Assembly: GCA_963969365.1 (NCBI GenBank)
Contig: OZ017750.1
Location: 124,001-188,000 of the forward strand
DNA: 64,000 bases
Direction of reading: 5' to 3'
Source of the DNA: Asterochloris sp. CNOR1
Lineage: Eukaryota > Chlorophyta > Trebouxiophyceae > Trebouxiales > Trebouxiaceae
Part shown: positions 39,201-51,200 of the stretch, piece after piece
Position numbering within the stretch: position 1 is the stretch's first letter
Layout of the letters: every line of letters begins with the position of its first letter
The notes under the pieces: model-generated
Database searches by the model: none
The model's input: the letters and a program-made list of their open reading frames with translations, nothing else
What the model was told of the DNA's origin: nothing
Position numbers and translations under genes: made by a program

Positions 39201-42200
39201 GAGGATGGTGGCTGAGAGGCAGGGTGGTGTGACACTAGCAGCAGGAGGGTGAGCTCAGGGGACTGCAAGCAAGCTGTTTCCAGCCTTTGTCTGCTGCTGT
39301 CGGTGCAGGCAGAGGGCCTCTGCATGAGATGGCAGCCCCACAACCACAAATCTGCTCATGAGGCACAGCTGCATGTTTGGCAGTGGCGCCTGTGGCTGCA
39401 GGGTGCACACCCACAACTATAATGAGATTTGAGATGCAGGCTGCTCTGACCTGGAGTCGACGGAGCCTCCCCTCTGCAGATCAGCCTCTGGCGCAAAGAA
39501 TTCATCCCCTCCCACAACGGCCGGGGCCTCAGTGGAGCGTGCCAGGTACCCATGCTCGGGGCACACGGTGCCCACCAGCAAATCGGCAATTTCAAAATTG
39601 CCCACCGCCACGTCCACCTGCACGGGGCCAGGCGGCATCTGATTGGAGGCAGGAGCAGCCTGACTGTGTGGCTCACAGCACAAATCACTTGCTGTGCTTC
39701 CTGCCATCAGTGGCAGGCACTGCCAACAGCCAGGCCTCACAAAAGCATGCAGAGTGAGAGGGTGTCCCTGGACTGCTGGCCTTGAAGCAGCAGGCTGCAC
39801 CAACGGCCCTGAAGCACAGGGCTGCACCCCACACTCCACAGTCTGGACACACAGTGTTCAGGCAATGCAAAGGACTGTGGTTCCAGAATCCATGCATAGC
39901 AAGCTATGCGTCTTGATGAAACGGTTGAGCAGTTGATTGTTACAGTGTCCCCATAGCATCTCCAATTTCCCATATCTAGGCGAGAGAAATGCATGTGGAC
40001 CTGATGTTTGTCTGCTGGCCATATGCAGCACAGCAGCATGATGCAGCCAAGCAAGATGGCGGCTCACCTTCATGCTGCCTGGCCCCATGACGAGGGTTGT
40101 GCTGCCAGCAGAGGCACGCACAGCCACCAGCGTCTGCTCGCCATCCACATTCACAATGCCGCTGCTGCCGTCAGGCGCCTTGCGCAGGGCAGCGCTGGTG
40201 GCCGCCCCCTCAGCCTCTGGCCCATCCAGGCCCTGCAGGGCAGGGATGCAGCAACCAGTCTACAGTTACCAACTTTAAAGGTTCCTTGTGCATACTGCAA
40301 GGCACTATGAGCACAGACACGCTGCTAATGCGTCAGCATTGATGCAAAAGTAGAGGCAGCTAGGCCCAACATCAGCAAGCAATCAAGCACTCTTTGACAA
40401 TTTTTGTCTCAACACCACATCTGGCATAAACACAGAGGCAGTGGTGGCAGGCAGTGCAGAAACGCAGCAGGCCACATCAGGAGACCTGGTGCAGCCCCAC
40501 GGACTTGGCACACAGGATGCGTGGCAGGCCGTACAAGCCTGACAGACCCCAGCAAAGCACGCCTCTCAGCAAACAGTGCACTGAGGCCACAGGTGACCAC
40601 ATGGGCGCTGGTGGCAGGCAGAGCAGAAGTGTAACACCCTTCCCGTCAGCATCCCGCAGAAGCCCACCTCAGGCGGCCACCAGACATCTGTCGGGCGCCC
40701 GCTGACGATGATGGCCAGCTCACCCAGCTCAGCGCTCAGGTCCAGCGTGATTGCAGGCTGCTTGGCTGCAGGGTGAACAACCCGTTGTCAGTGAGTCAGT
40801 CAGATGTTCGGGAGGAGGGTTGTGCACACTGCAGGGCTGAGTCAAGAATGTGCAGGTTGAGTCCCGCATAGCAACCTAGAGCTTGATGAGATGGTTGGGT
40901 TGAGGGGCGTGCACACTGAGGGGTGAGTCAAGGGCTAGCACAAGTCCCACAGAGCTGTCTCGAGCAGACCCTCAGTTCTTGTGACGTTGTGCATGGCCAG
41001 GCTTGAGGCTACTCATGGCAGCCTCACTGCCTCAAGAAACCCCCAGGCCGGCAGTCTATGGGATGGTAGAGCCATTTGCAGCTGAGCATGGCTCTGTTAC
41101 CTGCCAGCTGGTGCTACTATTGCAGCTGTTGAGGGCTACGGTGGTCTACCGCCATGTGTCTGCAAACTCTTTGCAGACAGATGACAGTTGATTGCCCTCG
41201 AAAGCGCCAAGCACCAGCAGAGAGCAAATGGGAAAGTGTGTGGGCCTGGCTACAGATCCCAGCAGGGTTTTGCACCTCTCAGACATGGCTTGATGCAGCA
41301 TGCTGGGTACGGCATCTGCAGAAGGCTTGAGGCTACTCATGGCAGCCTCACTGCCTCAAGGAACCCAGCAGTTCCAAGGTTAGCAGAGCCACATGCAGCC
41401 CAGCACGACTCTGACATCTGCCAGCTAGTGTTGGCAGTGCAGCTGTTGAGGGCTGCGATGGACCACTGTCATGGGTCTGCAACCTGTTTGCAGACACAGG
41501 ACTGTTGACCACCGTAGCCCTCAACACCTGCAACACCAGGTCTTACATGAGGCATATCACTGCAGGAGCATCCCAGCGCAGCAATATGACTGGGGGAGAC
41601 GTTGTTCCCCACCAGCACAGAACTGCCATGATTGGTCTTCTGTGCTGATGAGAAACAACGCTTCCCTTCACTAAGAGCCAGCTTTAGGTCCATACAGATC
41701 ATGGCACCAGGGCGCGCCTGGACCAGCTCAGCATGTCGATGGCGCCTCTGTATGCTAGTGAGAGCAGCACCTCACCCGCAACGCCTGGATCATCATGCTG
41801 ATAGCATCAGCATGTATGGCAACCACTATGCACACAGGAAAGCTGGGTTTAGCACGACCATGGCCCTTGAGGTCCAGGCCATTTCAGACAGCCTGCATCT
41901 CCTGGGGCATGGCTGTGCCGACCCCAGCTGTCCAAAATGCACTGCTTGCTGGGTGCAGACCAAGTACAAACACGCAAAGCAATATTGTGCTTTGGGTTTT
42001 ACACGTGGTGCGCGCCCAGCATGGGATGCAGTTCTAGCATGCCCTGGCAGTTGCCATGCAACCACAGGGGGTTGAGCTGGTCCCTGGCATGTCCCAACAT
42101 GCACACAGGTGGTACCATAGAGTGGCTGTCAAGCCTGCACGCATGGCTTGATAGCCACCTTGTGGTACCACCTATGTGCATGTCTGCTCGCAAAGGGCTG

Positions 42201-45200
42201 TAGACCCTGCCGCTGCATCTCTGTTTGCAGCATTTTGCCATGCACAAGCGCGCAGAAGACCCTATGATCACCAAGCCTGCCATCAAAGGACTCTGCATTG
42301 ACAGGGACATGGCTGTGGCATTGCACCTATGGAGTTGTCTGTGCTGCAAAGGCGAGATGTGCCCCGCTTGCAGCACACGATGTCTCAAGAAGTGCTGAGA
42401 GCAACAGCTGCGGTATAAAATATGCCGTGACTCTCAACTAGTGCTCAGAACCTTTGGTGCACTTTTGGGCTCTGTGCATGGAGTCATTGGCAACTGTGAA
42501 CACCAGGAGCCTTGCAGCCACGCGGGTGCACAGCCACAGCAAACAAGGCCCCAGGGTCATGCGGGTGTTGGCAAGCCCCACGAATCTGCATCGCCAGCAA
42601 GCAGCTCCAACCAGTGCTGCCAAGCCTAAGCCCCCCACCTGCGAGCTGATGCGGTGCTTGGTTACTCATACTCACCATCACGCACAATGCCATCCCCGGC
42701 TCACAGCAACTAGAGACCTTGCTGCCAGAAGCCTTGCAAGACATGTGCATGGCTGTCAAGCTGCAGCAACAAGTTGCCACAGCTCCCAGGGTCCTGCTGG
42801 TGTTGGGTGATTGCCAACTGCCAAGTCTGGAGGCGTCCCAGCCACCCAGCTATATGTCATGCAACATGCATGGCTGGATCTGCTGGCGGACTTCCTGGCA
42901 AAGGTACAGCCCATCAGGGGTACAGCACCTGAGCAACACCTTGTCCAGGGACGTACAGGTCAAGGCTGGGGGCAATCTGCGATCTGACGTAGTCCTTGAG
43001 GATCCACTGCCTCAGTCATGGCAGTGTATCCTGAAGGACTGCAATCAGATCGCAGATTCACAGGTGCGCACACCCACAGCACACATGGCCCCAGGCTTCT
43101 GCTGTTGCTGAGAAACCTGATTGAGTTCTAAAGCATTGAGGAAGCTGGTTACATTGCATTGCAACCAATTTCCACCGGTGCTGCCAAACCTAAAGCCCCC
43201 CCACAAGCCAGCTAGTGCGGCACAGGCAAGGCTCACCACCATACAGGATGTTGTCCAGCTTCACAGCAACAAGAGGCCTTGCTGCTAGAAGCAATGAAAC
43301 ATCCCGGACGGGTATCAAACTGCTGCAACATGTCGCCACAGCACGCACGGCCTCAGGCTCCTGCTGCTGCTGAATGAACCCACGAGTTCACACTGCACTG
43401 TAACCAGCTCCCGCCATGCTGCCAAAGCTAAAGGCCTCCTCTGCCAGCTGATGCAGCATCTGCAAAAATCACCGCTATGTACGATGTGTTTCTCTGCCTC
43501 TGGCAGCAAGGCTGCTAGAAGCAGGGATGGACACGGCATGCATGGCTTTCAAGCTGCTGCAAAATGTTGCAACAGAAACATAAGGCCTCATACTCCTGCT
43601 GGTGCATGACTTCACGCTGTACAACAAGCAGGTTCCAGCAGTGCTGCCAAACCTTAAGGCCCCCACCCACCAGCTCATGCGGCCTCTACAACACCCACCA
43701 CCCTGCAGGATGCCATCCCCAGCCCCACAGCAGCAAGAGGCCTTGCTGCTAGAAGCAGTGGATGGCATTTGGCATGGCTTTCCAGCTGCTACAACATGCC
43801 GCCACAGCACACAAGCCGGGGGCTCCTACTGGTGCTGAACACTCTGGCCGATTTTCAGCTGGCAGGTGGGGTGGAATTGGCAGCGCTGGTGGGAGCTGGG
43901 CGCAACTGCATCACAAACAGACTGTCACCAGTGCTGCATCGCCTGCACCCCCTCCCCCCCCCCCCCCCCCTCATCCCAAACCTGCCAGATCATGTGGCAT
44001 CTGAAACACTCACCACCACGCACGATGCCGTCCCCAGCTTCACAGCAACAAGAGGTCTTGCTGCTAGAAGCTGAGGAACAGACGAGGAGCGTAGCTGTCA
44101 AACTGCTGCAACAAGTTGCCACAGCACACAGGGCCCCGTCCTGCTGCTGATGCCAACAAGGCTCTCTTCCACCTGATGTTGCCAGTGCCTCACCTGCAGT
44201 ATGTGCAGCTGCTGCCTGGGGGTCTTCCCTTGATTCAGCACCTGCAGAAGGACATGAGGCAAGTGAAGACAATCTCGTTGCCCAATGGGCTGGCTCCTCC
44301 CAACACTTTCAAGATGCGGATATTGAATATCGCGCCGAGCACAGACGGCAGAGCCAGAGAAGACAAGGCTTGACACCCAGTGAGGGAGGGCTCTGCATGC
44401 AGCTTCGCTGCTGGGTTGGCCACAGCAGTGACAAATCTCCACAGGACAGATTGTGACTTGCACTGCAGCATGCTTGCTCCCGGAGCACTGAGAAGCAACA
44501 CACCAGTGCAGCACAGCTGGCCACCTTGCCTGAGGTCATGGAAGGGAGCATAAGCAATCGACAACCCGGTGCACCACAGCTGGCCAGCGTACCTGAGGTC
44601 ATGGAGGATCCCTCGTCCCACTCCGCCATGTCCAGTGGGGAGGTGGGGTCCCGGTCCTCCGTCAGGTCCTGCATCGTCTGCTGGGAGCGCAGCAGGGAGG
44701 CTGTCCACTCCACTGCCTGCAGCACAACCAAGAGGGTTGCAGGCCACAGCCCGACAGCTGCAGAGTGTGACATTGAGGGCAGCAGGGTGGCTGCCCACTC
44801 CACTGCCTGCAGCACAACCTACAGGGTTGCAGGCCACAGCCCGAGGGCTGCAGGGTATGGCATGGAGGGCAGCAAGGAGGCTGCCCACTCCACTGCCTGC
44901 AAGATAGCATGTTGGACCGTGGGCTGGCAACAAGATGGGGGCAACGTGCCAGCCGTCAGCAGGCTGGGTGTCCATTCAGCTGCACTGCAGCAAGGCAGCA
45001 GCTGCGACACGCATGGCCCTGCAGACCAGAGAATGCAGCCACTGCCGCCGCTGGCGATAGTAGGCAGGCCGCAAAGTACACATTGGTGTCACCAACATGA
45101 AATCTTCTGGTTGCAGGATTGCTGCAGGAGCCCCCTCTGCACGCCAGCCCACCTCATCAGCTTCCTGGAACCTAAGAAGCACAGCGTCCCGGTCCTCTGC

Positions 45201-48200
45201 CACCCTGTCCATGTCCAGCTGAGGGGGCAGCAGCCCGACTGCATTAGCCACGCCACCCACCACGTCTGGGGGCAGCTTTACAATGCGCCTGCAGGGGGAC
45301 ACTAAAGCATTTGTCAGCAGCCTGTCGCAGACCTGCACCAGTGGGTTGCCCAGGTCGTGACTGGGCCGCATGCAGCCAGCAGGGCCTGGCGGCAGCAAAG
45401 ACCGCCAAGCAGGAGATTGCGAGCTGATGGTGATCTGCGAGCGGGGGCCAAGCCTGGCTGGTCAGGCAGGTTTGGGTTTAGGGCTTACGTCTAGGACTCA
45501 TGCTGGGCACCAGCTGCGGTCAGCTTTTGGCTGACGTGCTGAACAACTAGATTGTGCAGAGGTGACTGTCAGTTTCTTGCACAAATGAATGTTGCAACTG
45601 GTCAGTGTTTCAAGCCATGTGCACAGCAGAGAGTCCCAGCACCGCAGTCCTTCATTGGCTCTTGATCCAGACAGTTCACCCAAGTGCCAAGATGTGGCAT
45701 TGCCAGCCATCTGGGACAGAATTGGTGTCCGCAGCACAGCGCAACATGCTGTGCTGCAAGCACCAATCCCAACCCAGAAACAAGATGTTGGCACCAGCCA
45801 CGCCCTGTCCATGGCCCCCAACTTCATGGCTTGGGGTGTGTAGAGGCCCCCGGAGCTGTACAATCTAGACAAGCCTGACACTGCTACTCACTGATGCAGC
45901 AAGGCTGCAGTCAGATGCTCTGGCGGCACCGGCGTCAAACCAAGGTCAGCCTCTATAGAGGCATGTCCAAGCCAAACCCATCCCATTTTTGTGCACGGCC
46001 TCAAGCCTTTGTCTTAACGCAGTCAGGGTCACAGCCCTGTAAGAACAGGTCTGCCTCCAGCCACAGCTGCTTCTCACTCAGCTAGCACGATGCTGTGTAG
46101 GCACCAGCCCCAGGCAGAGGAATGAGGCGCAATTGTGCAACAGCTGTGGAAGCGTGACGCGCACAATTCGCACCGTCGACGTGAAAGCGCGACTCCTGTC
46201 ACCCTTTGTCGGCTATGGTGCAATCGCGCCTCCTGGTCCAGAGCCTTGCAAGCCTTGGGCCAATGTGGCTATCATTGGCTGTGTGGCCAGCTGGCTCAGG
46301 CTGCCAGTCCAGAGGTGCTCTGTGGGCACCAACCCCAGGCAGAGGAATGAGGCACGCTTGGGCACAACACCATGGAAACCTGACTCCTGTCACACGTCCA
46401 CAGCGGTTGCGCAGGTATGCCTCCTGGTCCAGAGCCTTGCAAGGCTCAGGCCAACTGTGGCTGTCATTGGCTGTGTAACAAGGCAGCCCAAGCTGGCAAT
46501 TGCTCCTGGCAATTCACAGTCAAGCGATGTTCTGCAGGCATCAAGCCCAAGCAGGGGGATGAGGCACACTTGCGCCACCGCTGTGAAACTGTGACAGGAC
46601 TCCCACCTCATGAGCTGGGGCGCAAGTGCGCCTCCTGGTCCAGAGCCTTGCAAGTCTTGCGTTCACAGTGGCTGTTGTTGGTGTGTAGGCAGCCAGCTCA
46701 AGCTGGCAGCTGCTCATAGCAACTCACAATCCAGAGATGCTCTGCAGGCACCAACCCCAGGCAGAGGTAAGAGGGACCCTTACCCAACAGCAGTGGAGGC
46801 CTGACTCCTGTCAAACCTCCACGGCGGTTGCGCAAGTGTGCCTCCTGATTCAGAGCCTTGCAAGCCTTGGCGCCATTGTGGCTATCATTGGCTGTGTAAT
46901 CAGCTGGCTCAAGCTGGCAACTGCTCATAGCAGTTGACGGTCCAGAGATGCTCTGTGGGCACCATCCTCAGGCAGAGGAATAAGACATGCTTGCACGACA
47001 CTTTGGAATGCAACTCCTGTCACATTTCCACAGCAATTGCGCAAAAGTGCCTCCTGGTTCAGAGCCTTGCTTGGGCCCACTAAGGCTATGATTGGCTGTG
47101 AAATCAGCCAGCTCAAGCTAACAATTGCTCATAGCAAGTCACAGTCCAGAGATGCTCTGTAGGCACCAGCCCCATGCAGAGGAAAGAGGTACACTTGAAC
47201 ACAAAAAAGGATATGTGCCTATGTGCCTCCTGTCTTACTCAGTCAGCTGTGCCGCCAGTGTGCCTCCTGATTCAAAGGCTTGCACGCCCTGATGGCTCTG
47301 ATACCTGCCAGCTGGTGCTAATACTGCAGCCGTTGAGGGCCGCACAGCCCAGAGTCCTGTGTCTGCCATGAGTTTGCAGACACATGACTTTGGATCACCG
47401 CAGCCCTCGACAGCTGCAGTACAAAGTCTACCTGAGGGCAGATCACTGCAGGAGCATCCCACTGCAGCAGGATGACTGGGGAGGTGTCCTCCTTACCAGC
47501 TCTCGAGCCTGATGCCCTTGCACGCATGGATTGACAACCACTTTCTGCCACCATCTGTGTGCGCGATGACCATGCCAGGAACCAGCTCGATCCTCTAGTT
47601 GCATGGCTGCCAACCTCAGCTTCACAGAAACAAAAGGTCCTGCTCTCAGCAGCAAGGAACCCGCCATCTGCAAGAGCCACCACCATGCGTCAGGCCGTCC
47701 CCAGCTTCACAGCAACAAGAGAGCTTCCTGCTAGAAGCTCAGGCACAGGCTGCAGCACGGCTGTCAAACTGCTGCAACACATCGCCACAGCACACAAGGC
47801 CCCAGGCTCCTGCTGGTGCTCAATGGACCCATGACTTCACAATGCAATGCACACCAGCTCCAGCCAGTGCTGCCAAACCTATTGCACCCCACGTGCCAGC
47901 TGCCAGCGGAGTTTTATATCATGTAATTAGAAAATTTGGCCAGTCGAACACAAGGTCCAGGCCATTGCAGACAGACTGGCTCTCCTAAGGCATGGTTGTG
48001 CTGACCCCAGCTGTCCACAATGCATTGCTTGCTGGGTGAACACCAAGTACAAACATGCAAAGCAATGCTGTGCTTGCGGTTTTCACATGTGGTGCGCACC
48101 CAGCATGTGATGCACCCTTGGTGTGTCCTGGCAGTTGCCATGCAACCACAGAGGGTCGAGCTGGTCCCTGGCATGTCCCAACATGCACACAGGCGGTACC

Positions 48201-51200
48201 ATAGGTTGGCTGTCAAGCCTGCATGCATGATTAGCCACCTTGTGGTACCACCTGTGTGCATATTTGCACGCATAGGGTTTCAGACCCTGCTGGTGCATCA
48301 CTCTTGCAAGCATCTTGCCATGCGCCAACACATCGATGGCCCCACCACCACAAAGCCTGCCATCACAGGGCTCAGCATTGACAGGGACATGGCTGTGGCA
48401 TTGCACTCCTCAGAGTAATCATGCTGCAACTCAAAGATGTCTCCCAGATGCAGCACAGTGCGCTGCGAGAGGTGCTTGGGTGCAACAGCAGCCACACAAA
48501 TAGGCCACAACTCTCGACTTGTGCTCAGCGCAGACTGCACAGGTGCAATGGCAGGCTCTGTGCATGGAACTGCGGGATGCCATGTCCAGAAGCCTTGCAG
48601 CCACCCTGCTGGTGGTCACGGGGACGATACACGGCTGGACTTGCTGCTAGAAGCAGGAGACGACCTCATATGGCTGTCGAGCTGCTGCAGCACACCGCCG
48701 GAGCGCACACAGCCCCAATCTCCTGCCGGTGCTGAACAGCCCCTAAGCTCAGCTGGCAGGTGGGGCCCAACAGATTTGGCTGCGCTGGTGGGAGCTGGTT
48801 GCAACTACATCACAACCAGATCCTCGCCCACGCTGTCAAGCCTGGAGCCCTAACCACCTGCCAGCTGATGCGGCTTCTGTAACCATGCGCCACCATGCAC
48901 AATGCCATTCCCAGCTTACAGCAACAAGAGGTCTTGCTGCTAGAAGCGATCGACGACATTCTTGCATGAAGGCGTCTCCACAGCACACAAGGCCTTAGGT
49001 TACTGCTGGTGCTGAAAAGCTAACCAAGCTTTAGCAGCCCTGGTGGAACTTAGCCGCATTTCATTGCAACCAAGTTCCACCTGTGCAGCCATGGCCCCAA
49101 CCTGCCAGCTGATGCGGCACCTTCAAGACTCACCACCATGCAGGAAGTCACTCCCAGCTCCAGAGCAACAGAAGGCCTTGCTGCTAGAAGCACTGGATGA
49201 CTTTAGGCACGGCTGTCAAGCCGCAGCACAGTGCCAGCTTGCAAGGGACGCCGTGAACCTGCCAAACAGTTGCTGAGTCTGCTTGCTGTGTGGAACAGCA
49301 ACATTGCAGAGGCCTTGCAGATCGGCAGGGCAGGGCACGATTTGCACAAACAGGGACAACCCTGGGCCTCGCTCATGCTGAAGGGGTGATCTTGACACTC
49401 TCAGACTCATGTCAGTACCAGCCTGGCCCTGCTGGTGTTAGCATGCGCCAGACGGTCTGCCAGGTGTTGGCAAGTGCAGCCTGCCATTGTCACACAGCTG
49501 GTTTGCTAAGCATTCAAGGCCTCCATGTCACACGAACAACCAGAACTCTCATGCATCTGAGCAACCAGACACGGCCTAGAATGACTGCGGCGACAGGTCT
49601 GTCACCTGCTGAAGAATCCCACATTGCTGAAGGATAAAGGAGACCTGCCAACACGATGCCTTCCCTAATATGCAGCCCAGAGAGGGGTGTCTGCTGCACA
49701 GAGATCCGAGTTGCCCTCATGCCCATTGACATCAACTGTGGGTGCCTTGCTGGTAGTCTGACAGGGGTGTCCAGCAACCGACTGCTAACCCTCAACACCA
49801 GCTGCTGACTTCTGGCTCCTGCTACATTGACAGTGGATCCAGAGCAGCCCAGCCCACAGGTGGGTCACATTGCCCACATCATCACCGCTGCTGACAGCGC
49901 GAAGGCCAGCCTGCACAGCAGTCCACCCTCTAGAGTCCCCACCCACCTGTTGCTCCAGGCGTTGACCGTGCGCGCCACACTAGCAGCCCCCTCCCGCTCC
50001 TGCAGGTAGAGCTTGCCGCGGTAGAGGGAGGCAAAGTAGCGCTGCCACTGGGCAGTGGAGTACCCGATGCCCCCCCAGGTCAGAATGCGAAGGGAGCCCG
50101 TCCTCTCAGGGCGCAGGCGCCAGGCCTCCAGGCTGGCCGGCTGCTCCTGCTGCCCCTGGGCGCCCTCCTCAGCAGCTGCAGGGCAGGCAGCTGGGGGTGT
50201 GAGTTTTTGGGGCAAAGGGTTCAGGGTTTAGGGATTCTTGGGGCGCAATTGCCAGACGTCCAGGCTGGCTGGCTGCTCCTGCTGCCCTGCTGGACAGCTG
50301 CAAAAGCAGGCAGCCAGAGCTTCCAGCCTGTTTGGGCAATTCACATGTTCCTTGGCTGTGGGTACCCGTGCAGAGCAGTAGGGTCATGGATGCCTGCGTC
50401 TTGCGTGAAAAGCTGTCCTTGCCAACCGTACATGCAAAGTAAGTGTGGGTGGTGGGCTGGACTGGGAGGGCAATATGGTGGTGAGTTATGAGCAGACTGG
50501 CGGCCGCTGCATTACAGGCTGTGATGCAAGTGTTGATCTCTATACTGGAAGATGAACAACACTGTGCAGAAGCAGCCAGCAACAAGCAGAGTGCAACTTA
50601 GACTGAGACCTTGGCAAACAGGCTGAACAGTGACATTGGGGGTGTGCATGCAACTGAGTTCAGGCAAACTTTGCGCAGTGATCGCCCACCTGGCATAACT
50701 GCTTCAATGGCCCTCATGACACGCCCGATGCGGGCAGGACTGAAGTAGAAGCGCAGTTGGGGGACTTGCAGCTGCAGGCGAATGGGTGGCAGGGTGGGAT
50801 GCGGGAATCTGGCAGCCTGCAGGGCTGCTGAGGTGCCGCAGCGCTCCAGCAGGGGGATGAAGACAGCCGAGCCGCCCAATGCCACGCCATCGGCCTCAGC
50901 GACAGCCTGCAGGGCACAACCGTGACAGCTCCTGACTTGGACTCCGTATTGGGCAGGTGAGTCTGCAGCCTGCAGGGGCATGATCCTGGATGCGCTGCTA
51001 AGGGAGAAACGCTTTGGTAAGGCCAAGCCTTCCCACCAAGCGGCAAGACTGTGTGGACAGGAACCCCAGCAGCAGTCCGAGTCAAGCTGCAGCGCTGTAC
51101 TCCATAGACCCCGCCCAAAGTTCACAAACACAGCACAACTGCATCCCACTCCATGTTGTTTGACAGGACACCCACCTGGCCATTGGCCTCACTGACGCTG

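Larger units (their letters stand above)
40766..44592. repeat. Intron 19, 3.8 kb, composite repeat copy 2
   Basis: Left to right: a plain part 40766-40990, block A twice (41003-41320 and 41325-41600, both with ctactcatggcagcctcact), block B with foldback 41860-42500, then units of the agcaacaagaggccttgctg family at 42707, 43266, 43727 and 44042. C-run of 18 at 43953-43970. No gene seen. Confidence 0.82.
45289..49946. repeat. Intron 17, 4.7 kb, composite repeat copy 1
   Basis: Shares blocks with introns 19 and 25. From left to right: 45440-46030 (homologous to 30340-31020), a 210-bp tandem array 46050-47290, block A 47296-47490, tandem units 47580-47880, block B with foldback 47920-48600, more tandem units 48600-49250 and an end block 49200-49420 (homologous to 36360-36550). 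No coding sequence recognised. Confidence 0.82.

Noticed and set aside
30302-49946. Autonomous transposon in the composite introns
   Set aside because: No ORF with transposase, reverse transcriptase or integrase motifs on either strand, and no clear terminal repeats or target duplications by eye.
50216-50236. Telomere-like ggttcagggtttaggg (also near 45466 and 57786-57811)
   Set aside because: Only one or two degenerate units each; no array, so no evidence of a telomeric insertion.
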